64,000 nt of DNA, taken from Saccharopolyspora erythraea (GTDB lineage Bacteria; Actinomycetota; Actinomycetes; Mycobacteriales; Pseudonocardiaceae). Position 1 is the first letter of the stretch. Each line of letters starts with the position of its first letter. The stretch covers positions 4,836,001 through 4,900,000 of the forward strand of contig NZ_CP054839.1 in the NCBI RefSeq assembly GCF_018141105.1, in the 5' to 3' direction. Positions 46,630-56,520 of the stretch are shown here, one piece after another. The position numbers and the translations under genes were made by a program. The notes under the pieces are model-generated. The model had not been told where the DNA came from and did not search any database. It saw nothing but the letters and a program-made list of their open reading frames with translations.

Positions 46630-46675
46630 GGAAGCGAAGGGCGAGGCGCACGTTCGTGCCTCGCCCTTCGCTTCC
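46630..46675. terminator. Bidirectional terminator between usp and clp genes
   Basis: A perfect 18-bp stem (46630-46647 with 46658-46675) and a 10-base loop, 11 bases from the end of the convergent chaperone gene. Confidence 0.75.
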
Positions 46676-46686
46676 GGTGAGCCGGA

Positions 46687-49197
46687 TCAGACCGACTCGG
46701 GCGTCCGCTGGGTCACCTCGAAGGTGAGCTCCCCGTCCCGGACGCCGACGTGGACGGTGCTGCCGGCCTCCAGCTCGCCGTCGAGCACCAGGTCGGCGAT
46801 CCGGTCGTCGACGTCGCGTTCGATCGTCCGGCGCAGCGGCCGGGCGCCGAACTCCGGCTGGTGGCCGCGCTCGGCGATCAGGCCGACGGCGTCGTCGTCG
46901 AACCCGATGCCGATCTCCATCGCGGCCAGGCGCTGCCGGGTGCCGTCCAGCAGCTGGTCGGCGATGTCGTGCAGCTGCTCCGCGGTGAGCTTGCGGAACA
47001 CCACGACCTCGTCGATCCGGTTCAGGAACTCGGGCCGGAACGCCTCCTTCAGCCGCGGCATCAGCCGGTCGTGCAGCGAGTCGTCGGCCTCGTCCTGCGC
47101 GGCCGAGAAGCCCAGCCCGCCGGACTTGCTGGAGATGACCTCCGAGCCCAGGTTGCTGGTCATGATCACCACGGTGTTGGTGAAGTCGACCGTGCGGCCC
47201 TGGCCGTCGGTGAGCCTGCCGTCCTCCAGCACCTGCAGCAGCGTGTTGAAGACGTCGGGGTGCGCCTTCTCGACCTCGTCGAGCAGCACCACCGAGTACG
47301 GCCTGCGCCGCACCGCCTCGGTCAGCTCGCCCGCCTCGCCGTAGCCGACGTAGCCGGGAGGAGCACCGATCAGGCGCGCGGCGTTGTGCCGCTCCTGGAA
47401 CTCGCTCATGTCGAGCCGGATCATCCGGTCCTCGTCGCCGAACAGCGTCTCGGCCAGCGCCTTGGCCAGCTCCGTCTTGCCGACGCCGGTCGGCCCCAGG
47501 AACAGGAAGCTGCCCACCGGGCGGTTGGCGTTGCCGACGCCGCTGCGCGAACGCCGCACCGCGCGGGCCAGCGCCCGCACCGCGTCGTCCTGGCCGATGA
47601 CGCGGCGGTGCAGTTCGCCCTCCAGGTTGCGCAGCCTGGTGCGCTCCTGCTCGGTCAGGCGGCTGACCGGCACGCCCGTCGTCCGCGAGACGACCTCGGC
47701 GATGTCGCTCTCGGTCACCTCCGGCAGACCGGCGTCGCGGTTGGCGGCCAGTTCGGCCTGCGCGACGCCGATCTCGTCGCGCAGCGCCGACGCGCGCTCG
47801 TAGTCCTCGTCGGCCACCGAACGGTCCTTCTCCCGCTCGAGCCGCTGGATGCGCTGCTCCAGCTCGTCGGCCGACGGCCCCACGACGCTGAGCCGCTTGC
47901 GGGCGCCTGCCTGGTCGAGCAGGTCGATGGCCTTGTCCGGCAGGAAGCGGTCGGCGATGTAGCGGTCCGACAGCCGGGCCGCCGCGGCGACCGCCTCGTC
48001 GGTGTAGCGGACCCTGTGGTGCTCGGCGTAGCGGTCGCGCAGCCGGTCGAGCACCTCGATGGTGTCCTCGACGTTCGGCTCGGGCACCTGCACCGGCTGG
48101 AAGCGGCGTTCCAGCGCCGCGTCCTTCTCGATGTTCTTGCGGTACTCGTCGAGCGTCGTGGCGCCCACCACGTGCAGCTCACCGCGGGCCAGCCGGGGCT
48201 TGAGCATGTTGCCCGCGTCGACCGCGCCCTCGGCGCCGCCCGCACCGACCAGCGTGTGCAGCTCGTCGATGAACACGACGACCTCGCCGCTGTTCGCGCT
48301 GATCTCGTCGATGACCTTGGTCATCCGCTCCTCGAAGTCACCGCGGTAGCGGGTGCCCGCCAGCATGCTCGACAGGTCGAGCTGCACGATGCGCTTGCCG
48401 GTCAGCACGTGCGGGACCTCCCCGTCGGCGATGCGCTGGGCGATCCCCTCGACGATGGCGGTCTTGCCGACACCCGCCTCGCCGACGAGCACCGGGTTGT
48501 TCTTGGTACGCCGCGACAGCACCTCGATGGTCTGCTCGATCTCGTCGGCGCGGCCGACGACCGGGTCGAGCTCGCCGTCGAGGGCGCGAGCGGTGAGGTC
48601 CTGGCCGTACTTGTCCAGCGTCGGGGTGCCGCTGTCGCGCTCGGCGGTCGCCTGTCCGGCCTCCGGCCGCCGGGTACCGCCCGCAGACACCCGGAACTCC
48701 TCCGGGGTCGCTCCCGCCGAGGCCAGCAGCCTGCCGGCCTCCGAATCCGGGCTGGCCGACATCGCCAGCAGCACGTGCTCTGGCCCGATGTAGGTCGAGC
48801 CCAGCGCACGGGCCACCTGGTAGGCGTCCACCAGTACCTTTCGGCCCGCCGGCGTCAGCGTCGGCGCGTGGTCGCCCGCCTCGCGTGCGGCGGGCAGCTG
48901 GCGCTGCACGGTCTCGGCGAAGGCGTCCGGGTCGACCTGGACGCCCTCGAGCATCTCGCGGGTGGTGCCCTCCTTGGTAGCCGCCCACAGCACGTGCAGG
49001 GCGTCGAGATCGTCGTGCCCCAGACCACGGGCGTAGTCGGCGGCCCCGGCGAGCAGCTCCTGCGTCTTCTGGGTCATCAGTTCGGTGATGTCGACGCGAC
49101 GGCTGGCGCCTGCGCCGGCGCCAGGCCCGAAGAAACGGGCGAGGTACTCGTCGAACGGGCCCTGTCCGAATCCGCCCGGTCCGAAGAACGTCGCCAT
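46687..49197 (-). CDS. ClpC-like HSP100 AAA+ chaperone
   Basis: An 836-residue double-ring AAA+ unfoldase. Order: glycine-rich leader, Clp_N repeats (about 30-175), AAA1 with Walker A GEAGVGKT and Walker [12 protein letters not shown], a UVR-like middle segment ([17 protein letters not shown]), AAA2 with GPTGVGKT and [11 protein letters not shown], and ClpB_D2-small. The UVR-like middle and lack of a long ClpB coiled coil favour ClpC type; a clear ClpP-binding loop was not identified, so a disaggregase role remains possible. ATG 49197 has GGAGG 6 bases upstream. It probably responds to heat or proteotoxic stress through a HAIR-like element. Confidence 0.92.
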   Translation of the reverse strand: MATFFGPGGFGQGPFDEYLARFFGPGAGAGASRRVDITELMTQKTQELLAGAADYARGLGHDDLDALHVLWAATKEGTTREMLEGVQVDPDAFAETVQRQLPAAREAGDHAPTLTPAGRKVLVDAYQVARALGSTYIGPEHVLLAMSASPDSEAGRLLASAGATPEEFRVSAGGTRRPEAGQATAERDSGTPTLDKYGQDLTARALDGELDPVVGRADEIEQTIEVLSRRTKNNPVLVGEAGVGKTAIVEGIAQRIADGEVPHVLTGKRIVQLDLSSMLAGTRYRGDFEERMTKVIDEISANSGEVVVFIDELHTLVGAGGAEGAVDAGNMLKPRLARGELHVVGATTLDEYRKNIEKDAALERRFQPVQVPEPNVEDTIEVLDRLRDRYAEHHRVRYTDEAVAAAARLSDRYIADRFLPDKAIDLLDQAGARKRLSVVGPSADELEQRIQRLEREKDRSVADEDYERASALRDEIGVAQAELAANRDAGLPEVTESDIAEVVSRTTGVPVSRLTEQERTRLRNLEGELHRRVIGQDDAVRALARAVRRSRSGVGNANRPVGSFLFLGPTGVGKTELAKALAETLFGDEDRMIRLDMSEFQERHNAARLIGAPPGYVGYGEAGELTEAVRRRPYSVVLLDEVEKAHPDVFNTLLQVLEDGRLTDGQGRTVDFTNTVVIMTSNLGSEVISSKSGGLGFSAAQDEADDSLHDRLMPRLKEAFRPEFLNRIDEVVVFRKLTAEQLHDIADQLLDGTRQRLAAMEIGIGFDDDAVGLIAERGHQPEFGARPLRRTIERDVDDRIADLVLDGELEAGSTVHVGVRDGELTFEVTQRTPESV

Positions 49198-49233
49198 TCC
49201 TACCCTCCTCGCACGGCGCTCGTCGCCGTCATA

Positions 49234-49254
49234 GTTGAGCCTGTCGTTATCAAC
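49234..49254 (-). promoter_or_regulatory. HAIR-like inverted repeat upstream of the Clp gene
   Basis: GTTGA-N11-TCAAC is a perfect 5-bp inverted repeat with the same geometry as the HspR element (TTGA-N11-TCAA). A weak TTGGTT-18-TATGAC promoter overlaps it on the minus strand. Confidence 0.45.
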
Positions 49255-49456
49255 CAACATGCCAGCAACTCTGATAATTCCAACGTGTTTCAGATCACCA
49301 ACCCGCGCTCACGTGGCTCACGATCCACCTCTCACGCCCGGCGACCGCCGGAGTCGATCACTCGTGGCGCACCGATGGGAAACAAGGCCGGGCGGGCCAG
49401 GATTCCCCGTAAGCTGCCCACCTGAGGTTCGTCCCACATTCCAGGCGGGAGCAGGC

Positions 49457-50113
49457 ATGGCGCGGTTGTCCGGTCAGTTCGACCCCGAGTTGCAGACCTA
49501 TCTCGTCGCGCACGGGACTCCGCCGGATGCCGTGCTCACCGACCTGGCCGCCGAGACCGCGCGGCTGACCGGCGACCGGGCCCAGATGCAGGTCCCGCCG
49601 GAGCAGGGCGCGCTGCTGACGCTGCTGGCCTCTCTGGTCGGAGCCGAGTTCGCCGTGGAGGTCGGCACCTTCACCGGCTATTCCACGCTGTGTCTGGCCC
49701 GCGGGCTCCCCGCCGGCGGACGACTGCTGACCTGCGACGTCTCCGAAGAGTGGACCTCGATCGCCCGGCGCTACTGGGAGCGGGCGGAGGTGGCGGAGCG
49801 CATCGACCTCCGGCTCGCGCCCGCGCTCGAGACGCTGCGCGCGCTGCCCCCCGAACCCGCCGTCGACCTGGCCTTCATCGACGCGGACAAGCCCGGGTAC
49901 GTGGACTACTGGGAGGAGCTGGTGCCGCGCATGCGCGGCGGCGGCCTGCTGATCGCCGACAACGTCCTCTACCACGGCGGGGTGGTCCGGCCCGACGCCG
50001 AGGGCAACGCCGCGGCGATCCGGCGCTTCAATGAGCACGTGCTCGCCGACGACCGCGTCGAGCAGGTGATGCTCGGCATCGCCGACGGCATCACTCTCGC
50101 CCGCCGCCGCTAG
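49457..50113 (+). CDS. SAM-dependent O-methyltransferase, CCoAOMT/catechol type
   Basis: A 218-residue class I methyltransferase (MARLSGQFDPELQTYL). SAM-binding motif I is AVEVGTFTGYSTLCLA; acidic loop GGRLLTCDVSEEW; metal-binding FIDADKPGYVDYWEEL and ADNVLYHGGVV are typical of metal-dependent caffeoyl-CoA/catechol O-methyltransferases. ATG with GGAG 6 bases upstream. The substrate is unknown. Confidence 0.93.
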   Translation: MARLSGQFDPELQTYLVAHGTPPDAVLTDLAAETARLTGDRAQMQVPPEQGALLTLLASLVGAEFAVEVGTFTGYSTLCLARGLPAGGRLLTCDVSEEWTSIARRYWERAEVAERIDLRLAPALETLRALPPEPAVDLAFIDADKPGYVDYWEELVPRMRGGGLLIADNVLYHGGVVRPDAEGNAAAIRRFNEHVLADDRVEQVMLGIADGITLARRR

Positions 50114-50191
50114 TTCGCGTCACCTGGCAAACGGCGCGCGGCACAGCGAGGCCGACGAGCGCGTCGAGACCGGGCCGGCCCCGCCACCTGT

Positions 50192-51094
50192 TCAGCCGTG
50201 CGACTCCGGCGCGACGCGGGCGAGTGCCCCGGTTTCCAGTGCCACCCACAGCGCGCCGTCCCAGCCGACGGTGATGCCGTGCGGCTCGGAGTTCGGCGTC
50301 GGCAGCTCGTGGACGTCGATCCGGCCGTCGAGGTCGATCCTGCCGACCCGGTTCGCGCCCCACTCGGTGAACCAGAGCTCGTCCCCGCGGGCGACGATGG
50401 CGTGCGGCCGGGAGGCGCGGTCCGGCAGCGGGAACTCGCTGATCGCCCCATCGGCGGTGATGCGCCCGATCTGCCCTGCGCCGATCTCGGTGAACCACAG
50501 CGCGCCGTCCGGACCGAGCGCCAAGCCGACCGGGGCCGCTGCCTCCGTCGGCAGCTCGTGCAGTACCGCGACGCCGTCGACCGACATCCGGCCGATCGCG
50601 TTCGCCTGGTTCGCGGTGAACCACATCGCATCGTCCGGGCCGGCGGTGATCATGGACGGGAAGGCGCCGGCGACCGGGAGCCCGAACTCGGTGATCTCGC
50701 CTTCCGCGGTGATTCGGCCGATCCGCCCGGCGCCGATCTCGGTGAACCACATGGCGCCGTCGGCGCCGGCGGTGAGCCCATAGGGACCCGCTTGCGGCGT
50801 CGGCGGCGCGAACTCGGCGAGCCCGCCCTCGGTCGTGAGCCGTCCGATCCGGTGCGCCCGGTGCTCGGTGAACCACAGGGCGCCGTCGGGCCCCGCGGTG
50901 ATGATCGTCGGCCCCGAGTCCGGGTCGAGCCGGTGGATGGTGATCTCACCGCCTGGCGCGAGCCTCCCGATCTGTCCACCGTGGACCAATGTGAACCACA
51001 GGGCGCCGTCCGGGCCTGCGGTGATCCCGTAGGGGCCGTCCGCCGGATCCGGCACCTCGTGTTCCCGGATCTCCACGTTCGTCTCGCGCGCCAT
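50192..51094 (-). CDS. Virginiamycin B lyase-like beta-propeller protein
   Basis: A 300-residue protein with seven repeats of the form GPDGALWFTE-N5-IGRI-N6-EF, a seven-blade propeller of the Vgb family. Vgb lyases linearise streptogramin B antibiotics; the repeats and the late SEPHGITVGWDGALW segment fit, but many actinobacterial homologues have no shown lyase activity. ATG has AGGAGG upstream. No signal peptide, so it is cytosolic as expected. Confidence 0.85.
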   Translation of the reverse strand: MARETNVEIREHEVPDPADGPYGITAGPDGALWFTLVHGGQIGRLAPGGEITIHRLDPDSGPTIITAGPDGALWFTEHRAHRIGRLTTEGGLAEFAPPTPQAGPYGLTAGADGAMWFTEIGAGRIGRITAEGEITEFGLPVAGAFPSMITAGPDDAMWFTANQANAIGRMSVDGVAVLHELPTEAAAPVGLALGPDGALWFTEIGAGQIGRITADGAISEFPLPDRASRPHAIVARGDELWFTEWGANRVGRIDLDGRIDVHELPTPNSEPHGITVGWDGALWVALETGALARVAPESHG

Positions 51095-51551
51095 CGGCCT
51101 CCCTCCTGAACCACCGCCGCCGGAGGTTCCCCGGCCCGGATGGTGAGTACCAGGGCACACCCCACCCGCACCATTCGTTTTCGGCCACCCCGACGGCGCA
51201 GGCGCCCCGGCCGGAGATCGCGGACGGCTCGCCCACGTCCGAACAGGTCGCGACCGAGAACTCCGGGGACCGCCGGCTAGACCATCCGGTAGAGGCGAAC
51301 ACCACACTCGAACGGAGGTTCGCTGCGGCCGTACGGGTGGAGCCGAGTGCTTGACCAGGCACTCAGCGCCCCTCCGGTCACATCGGTACCGCCATCCGTG
51401 CCACCCGTCACCTCCGGATGGCCCAGTCTCACGCCGACCCGGGTCATAGGACTCTTCTGCTGAGCCTGGCCACTTCAGGCACCCTGGGGAGACAGCCGGT
51501 CGAGATCCATCGGGAGCAGGTCGACGGCAACCGATCTGGTGGAGGTTGTCC
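51095..51551. other. Intergenic region without a supported gene
   Basis: About 455 bases between the divergent Vgb-like and DUF3040 genes. No convincing open frame or clear repeat. Promoters for both genes must lie here; no strong -10/-35 pair was found. Confidence 0.5.
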
Positions 51552-51818
51552 ATGCTGCCAAGACATGAGCGTCGGCGCCTCGAGGAGATCGAGGACCAGC
51601 TCAGCATCGAGGACCCGGAGTTCGCCCGGGCCCTCACGGACCCGAGCCTTCGGCGGTGGTCCCTGCACGGGGTGCCACCGCGCCTGGTGCTCGGGCTGCT
51701 CTCAGCGCTGCTCGCCGTGCTGTGCCTGTTCCTCGGCGAGGGCGGCGCCTTCGTGAGCGCGGGCATCCTGGCCGCAGTGCTGATCGCCGTGCGGGACTGG
51801 AACTTCCGCACCGCCTGA
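51552..51818 (+). CDS. DUF3040 family small membrane protein
   Basis: An 88-residue protein with an acidic N-terminal helix (HERRRLEEIEDQLSIEDPEFARAL) and two close hydrophobic segments (about 46-62 and 66-80), as in DUF3040. ATG with GGAGG 6 bases upstream. It often accompanies stress genes in actinomycetes; here it precedes two universal stress proteins. Confidence 0.88.
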   Translation: MLPRHERRRLEEIEDQLSIEDPEFARALTDPSLRRWSLHGVPPRLVLGLLSALLAVLCLFLGEGGAFVSAGILAAVLIAVRDWNFRTA

Positions 51819-51978
51819 ATCGGCGGCCGCGAACCGTCCACTATGCACACCCGGGCGACCCCCATCGCGGATGGGGGCGGCCACGACGTTTGGCGCCGGA
51901 CCCGGCCGGTCATCCTGGATAGGGGCGGTGCCGCGCGGCCCGCACTCCGAACCTGCGTCGCCCCCAGGGGGAACGCCG

Positions 51979-52800
51979 ATGATGCCGGATGGACCAGTGG
52001 TCGTCGGGGTGGACGGCTCCCGGCGCTCGGTCGCCGCGGCGCGGTGGGCGGCCGGTGAGGCGGCCCTGCGCCGCGCACCACTGCACGTGCTGGCCGTCAA
52101 CCCCGATCCGCCGCTGAACCACCTCGCCAAGGAGACCGCGCGTGAGATCGCCGTGATGTGCCGCGAAGCATACCCCGGGCTGGAGGTCGCGGACATGACC
52201 GAGCTGGGCAACCCCGCCACCCAGCTGGTCCGGAGTTCCGCGCTCGCGCGGCTGGTCGTGGTGGGCTCGCGCGGGCGGGGCGCGCTCGCCGGGGCCCTGC
52301 TCGGCTCGGTCAGCACGAAGGTCGCCGGGCACGCCCACTGCGCCGTCGTGGTCGTGCGCGAAGAGCACCCCCAGGGCCCTGTGGTCGTCGGCGTCGACAG
52401 CTCCCCGCACAGCAGGCAGGCTCTCGGCTTCGCCTTCGAGACCGCCTCGGCGCACGGAGCGGAGCTCGTCGCCACCCAGGTCTGGCGGGCGGAGCGGGGA
52501 ACCCCGTCGCTGGAGCGGGAGTCCGCCGCGCGGGAGAGCGCCGAACGCAGCCTCTCCGAACAGCTCGCGGGCCGGCGCGACGACCATCCCGACGTGTCGG
52601 TGCGCGAGCTGACCGTGCGCGGCCACCCGGTCGCCGAACTGACCGAGACCGCACGCGAAGCGCTGCTGCTGGTCGTCGGCCACCGCGGTCTCGGCGGGTT
52701 CCCCGGCCTGCTGACGGGCTCGGTCGCGATGGGCGTGCTGCACCACGCCACCTGCCCGGTGGCCGTGGTCCGCGACGAGCGCAGCACAGGACGGCGATGA
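51979..52800 (+). CDS. Tandem universal stress protein (two Usp domains)
   Basis: A 273-residue protein with two UspA domains (residues 1-135 and 140-273). Each has the ATP-binding G-2x-G-9x-GS form: GSRGRGALAGALLGSVS and GHRGLGGFPGLLTGSVA. ATG 51979 has GGGGGA upstream. It is 16 bases before a paralogous gene, clearly in one operon; the pair probably arose by duplication. Confidence 0.93.
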   Translation: MMPDGPVVVGVDGSRRSVAAARWAAGEAALRRAPLHVLAVNPDPPLNHLAKETAREIAVMCREAYPGLEVADMTELGNPATQLVRSSALARLVVVGSRGRGALAGALLGSVSTKVAGHAHCAVVVVREEHPQGPVVVGVDSSPHSRQALGFAFETASAHGAELVATQVWRAERGTPSLERESAARESAERSLSEQLAGRRDDHPDVSVRELTVRGHPVAELTETAREALLLVVGHRGLGGFPGLLTGSVAMGVLHHATCPVAVVRDERSTGRR

Positions 52801-52816
52801 CGGGGAGGAGCCTGCC

Positions 52817-53638
52817 ATGACGCGATCGAGGTTGCCCGTGGTCGCGGGCGTCGACGGGTCCGCGCAGTCCACCGATGCGGCGCTGTGGGCGGCGCGGGAG
52901 GCGGGCATGCGCGGCACCTCCCTGCGCCTGCTGCTGGTCAACGACGATCCGGGGCGCGCCGAGCAGGCCGCGAAGACTCTGGCCGAGACGGCTTCGGCGT
53001 GCCGGGAGCAGGCACCGGGCGTGCAGGTCGCCGAGGAGACCACCGAGGGCCACCCCATCGACGAGCTGGTGCGCCGCAGTGCGCTGGCCGAGCTGCTCGT
53101 GGTCGGCTCGCGCGGACACGGCGGCTTCGTCGAGGCCCTGTTGGGCTCGGTCAGCGCCTCGGTGGCCATGCACGGCGCCTGCCCGGTCGTCGTGGTGCGC
53201 GGCCATTGCACCACCGGCCCCATCGTGGTGGGCGTCGACAACTCCCGGGGAAGCCGGACCGCGCTGGACTTCGCCTTCGAGGCGGCGTCGCGGTGCCGCA
53301 CCGATCTGGTGGCGGTGCAGGCGCTGCCCGACGCCTACTTCCACCCCGGCCCGTTCCCGCACCCCGACCGCGACGAGCTGCGCGACAGCGCCGAGCGCCA
53401 CCTCGCCGAACAGCTCGCCGGGTGGGCGTCGACGTACCCGGACGTACCGGTTCGCAGGATCGCCACCAACGAGCACCCGGTCGCCGCGCTGCGGGAGGCC
53501 GCGGCCGACGCCCGGCTCGTGGTCGTCGGACACCGCGGGCGCGGTGGATTCACCGGTCTGCTGCTGGGATCGGTGGCGGCGGGCGCTCTGCACCACGCAC
53601 CGTGTCCGGTCGCGGTGATCCGCTCCACCAATCCCTGA
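52817..53638 (+). CDS. Tandem universal stress protein (paralogue)
   Basis: A 273-residue twin of the preceding gene (MTRSRLPVVAGVDGSAQSTD) with both ATP loops (GSRGHGGFVEALLGSVS and GHRGRGGFTGLLLGSVA). GGAGG before the ATG. It may adjust metabolism to stress or slow growth by ATP-dependent binding, as in other actinobacteria. Confidence 0.93.
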   Translation: MTRSRLPVVAGVDGSAQSTDAALWAAREAGMRGTSLRLLLVNDDPGRAEQAAKTLAETASACREQAPGVQVAEETTEGHPIDELVRRSALAELLVVGSRGHGGFVEALLGSVSASVAMHGACPVVVVRGHCTTGPIVVGVDNSRGSRTALDFAFEAASRCRTDLVAVQALPDAYFHPGPFPHPDRDELRDSAERHLAEQLAGWASTYPDVPVRRIATNEHPVAALREAAADARLVVVGHRGRGGFTGLLLGSVAAGALHHAPCPVAVIRSTNP

Positions 53639-54031
53639 GTTCGCAGCATTCGAACGGACCCGCGGGCGTACCGCCGATCGCCCGGCTCGAACGCCCACCG
53701 ACCGGCCCAGCGCGGCGAAGGGCACGGCTTCCCGATCGTTGCGCCAGCATCGAACGGACGGCGCAACGCCCCCGGCACCCGGCGCAGCGCGCATGTGCTG
53801 CGTTCAGTCGCACTCCCACCTGCGGCGACTCCACGGTGATCCGGAACGTATGCTTCCAGAGCCCCGGAAGCGGTGCGTGCCGGCACTGCCGGCCGAGCGC
53901 GCGGCGCCCTGAAGCGCCGTTGTCCGGTTGTTGTTCCGCGGGCGTGCGGCTGGTGCCCGATGAGACCGCCGGACGACCGGGTCCGGCCCGCCGTGAGCCG
54001 AGAACTCCGCCGAAGGACCGAAGAGAGCCCG
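53639..54031. other. Intergenic region without a supported gene
   Basis: About 390 bases. Some open frames run through it, but none has a ribosome site or recognisable product. I found no terminator hairpin after the stress protein gene. Confidence 0.45.
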
Positions 54032-54700
54032 ATGATCCGAGTACTGCTGGCCGACGACGAACCGCTGCCCAGGGCCGGCGTGCGCGCCGCGCTGGACGCC
54101 GATCCCGGTATCGAGGTGGTGGCAGAGGCGGCCGGCGGCCACGAGGCGCTCGAGCTGGCGCGGACCCATCGGCCCGACGTCGCCCTGCTCGACATCGCCA
54201 TGCCGGACGTGGACGGCATCGCGGTCGCCGACGAGCTCAAGCGGACCATGCCCGGCACGCGCGTGCTCCTGCTGACCGAGCTGCGCGAGGAGTCCCACGT
54301 CCCGTGCTCGCTCACCGGCGGCGCCGGCGGGTTCCTGCTCAAGTCAGCGGAACGCGGGGAGCTGGCGGAGGGCGTGCGGTCATCCGCCGGCGGCGGTGTG
54401 GTCCTCGCCCCCGAGATCGCCCGCTGGATCGTCGAGCAGCTCCGCGCGTCCGGCAGCCCGGCGGCGAGGACGACCCGGGCGCGCGAGCTCGTCGTCGGGC
54501 TGACCCCGCGCGAACGCGAGATCCTGGGCCTCCTCGGCCGCGGACTGACCGACGCCGAGATCGCCCGGCGGATGCTTGTCGTGGAAGGCACCGTCGAGAT
54601 CTTCGTGAACACGATCCTGCGCAGCGTGCAGGTGCAGAACCGCGTCCAGGCGGCGCTGATCGCGCACGAGGCAGGCCTGGTCGAGCACGAGCGGGTCTGA
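54032..54700 (+). CDS. Orphan NarL-type response regulator with altered recognition helix
   Basis: A 222-residue regulator (MIRVLLADDEPLPRAGV). The receiver is complete: Asp8-Asp9, phospho-acceptor Asp54 (ALLDIAMPD), Thr82, Lys104. The LuxR-type domain is recognisable (TPREREILGLLGRGLTDAEIARRM), but the recognition helix reads VVEGTVEIFVNTILRSV where the family has a TVKxHV core, so DNA contact may be changed or lost. No kinase is adjacent. Its last codons lie in a 24-bp degenerate tandem repeat that continues past the stop. Confidence 0.85.
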   Translation: MIRVLLADDEPLPRAGVRAALDADPGIEVVAEAAGGHEALELARTHRPDVALLDIAMPDVDGIAVADELKRTMPGTRVLLLTELREESHVPCSLTGGAGGFLLKSAERGELAEGVRSSAGGGVVLAPEIARWIVEQLRASGSPAARTTRARELVVGLTPREREILGLLGRGLTDAEIARRMLVVEGTVEIFVNTILRSVQVQNRVQAALIAHEAGLVEHERV

Positions 54701-54796
54701 CCTCCGAGCACAGCCGGTCCAGCCTTCAAGCACGAGCGGGGTCCTTCCTTCGAGCAGCGAGCGCGTCCGGCCTTCGAGCAGCGAGCGGGCCCGGCC
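54680..54796. repeat. Five-copy degenerate 24-bp tandem repeat
   Basis: Units of 22-24 bp start at 54680, 54703, 54725, 54749 and 54773; each has the core CGAGCA-GCGAGCG-TCCGGCC or close to it. The last two copies differ by only a few bases. The first unit covers the end of the response regulator gene, the rest lie after its stop. This looks like slippage or unequal crossing-over, not a CRISPR. Confidence 0.7.
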
Positions 54797-54994
54797 GCAC
54801 CGCGAGCGACCAGGCGATCACGCAACGCGGCGCCCGAGTGACCGTCCTCACTGGACATACGACCACCGTTCCACCATGTGGACGCGATGCGTCGCGGAGG
54901 TAATGTCCGTTCGCGGCGGCGGAACAGGCCGCTCGCCGGCCCGGACCTATGTGGACCGTCCGGCGTGTCCCACCCCACATCCGAGGAGCCGCCC

Positions 54995-56428
54995 GTGTCC
55001 GCGCAGCCGGTCACCGAGCGCGAGCCGGTGCTCATCCGCTCGGCCCGCGACGTCACCGAACTGGTCAACTCCGGCGCCGCGCGCGGCAGCCACGCCCGGA
55101 TGATCGTGCTGCTCGCGCTGGGCGGCATCTTCCTGGACGCCTACGACCTGACCTCGCTGGCCTACGGCATCACCGACATCCGGGAGCAGTTCCAGCTCGG
55201 CCCGGCCGGTGCCGGCGCGGTGACGGCGTCGATCAGCGTCGGAGCGATCTTCGGCGCCTGGCTCGGCGGCCACCTGGTGGACCGGCTGGGCCGGTATCGG
55301 GTGTTCATGGCCGACATGCTGTTCTTCGTGGTCTCCGCGATCGGCTGCGCGGTGGCGCCAAACGCCGAGGTGCTGGTCTTCTTCCGGTTCCTGATGGGCT
55401 TCGGCGTGGGCATGGACATCCCGGTCGCCATGGCGTTCCTCGCCGAGTTCTCCCGGCTGCGCGGCCGGGGCAGCAAGGGCTCGCGCACCGCGGCGTGGTC
55501 GCCTGCCTGGTACGTGGCCACCAGCGCCTGCTACGTGGTGATCATGGCGCTGTACTTCCTGCTGCCCGAAGCCCACCACGACCTGCTGTGGCGGTTCACC
55601 GTCGGTTTCGGCGCGGTGCCGGCGATCGTGATCCTGCTGGTGCGCAAGAAGTACATGAACGAGTCCCCGTCCTGGGCCGCGGACCAGGGCGACCTGGAGC
55701 GCGCCGCGCACATCCTCCGCCGCTCCTACGGCGTGAACGCGGTGGTGGCCGACGACGCCGAGGCGAAGGCACCGCGCACGCGGGAGACCGGGGGCCTTCG
55801 CGACTTCGCGCGCCTGTTCCACCGCCGCTACCGCTCCCGGACGCTGCAGGCGATGGTGATCGGCCTGGGGCAGACCTTCGGCTACAACGCGGTCGCCTAC
55901 GGCCTGCCGATCATCATCGCGAGCCTGCTCGGCCAGGGCGCGCTCAACACCATCAGCGCGTCGCTGGTGCTGAACCTGGTCTTCGCCGTGACCGGCGGCC
56001 TGCTGGGCATCCGCCTGGCCAACAGCGCGGGTGCCTGGCCGATGACGGTGGCAGGGTTCGCCACGCAGTTCGTCGCGCTCGTCGCGCTCGCGCTCATCGG
56101 CAAGCCGTCCGAGACGGCCTGGGTGCTGGCCGCGCTGTTCATGCTTGGGGCGTTCATGTTCGCCCAGGCTTCCGGCCCGGGCGCGCACTTCATGAGCTTC
56201 GCCTCGCTGAGCTACCCGACTTCCATGCGCGGCATGGGGATCGGCTTCAACCAGGGCATGGTGCGCGTCGGTGCGACGCTGTCGCTGTTCTTCTTCCCGG
56301 TGCTGAGCAGCGCGCTGGCCACCGGCGTCTTCTGGGTCATCGCGCTGGCACCGGCGATGGGCCTGGTCGCGCTGCTGGCCAAGCGCTGGGAGCCCGTCGG
56401 CTACGACGCCGACGCCGCGCAGGGGTGA
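54995..56428 (+). CDS. MFS transporter, sugar porter / aromatic acid type
   Basis: A 477-residue major facilitator with an N-terminal FLDAYDLTSLAYG segment in helix 1, the loop 2-3 motif GGHLVDRLGRYRVF and the central RFLMGFGVGMDIPVAMAFLAEF. This combination occurs in metabolite:proton symporters of the aromatic acid and sugar porter families. GTG start with GAGGAG 6 bases upstream. It is followed after 92 bases by the PLP lyase gene and may be co-transcribed. Substrate unknown. Confidence 0.9.
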   Translation: MSAQPVTEREPVLIRSARDVTELVNSGAARGSHARMIVLLALGGIFLDAYDLTSLAYGITDIREQFQLGPAGAGAVTASISVGAIFGAWLGGHLVDRLGRYRVFMADMLFFVVSAIGCAVAPNAEVLVFFRFLMGFGVGMDIPVAMAFLAEFSRLRGRGSKGSRTAAWSPAWYVATSACYVVIMALYFLLPEAHHDLLWRFTVGFGAVPAIVILLVRKKYMNESPSWAADQGDLERAAHILRRSYGVNAVVADDAEAKAPRTRETGGLRDFARLFHRRYRSRTLQAMVIGLGQTFGYNAVAYGLPIIIASLLGQGALNTISASLVLNLVFAVTGGLLGIRLANSAGAWPMTVAGFATQFVALVALALIGKPSETAWVLAALFMLGAFMFAQASGPGAHFMSFASLSYPTSMRGMGIGFNQGMVRVGATLSLFFFPVLSSALATGVFWVIALAPAMGLVALLAKRWEPVGYDADAAQG

Positions 56429-56520
56429 GCCGGACCCGCGGCAGCAGTACCGAACTCGCGCGGGCCACCAGTGCCGAATTGGCCATGTCCGGCCCACGCG
56501 GTGTTCCGCAGGATGAGCGC

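Noticed and set aside
54680-54796. Possible CRISPR array
   Set aside because: The 24-bp units are directly adjacent with no spacers, so this is a tandem repeat.
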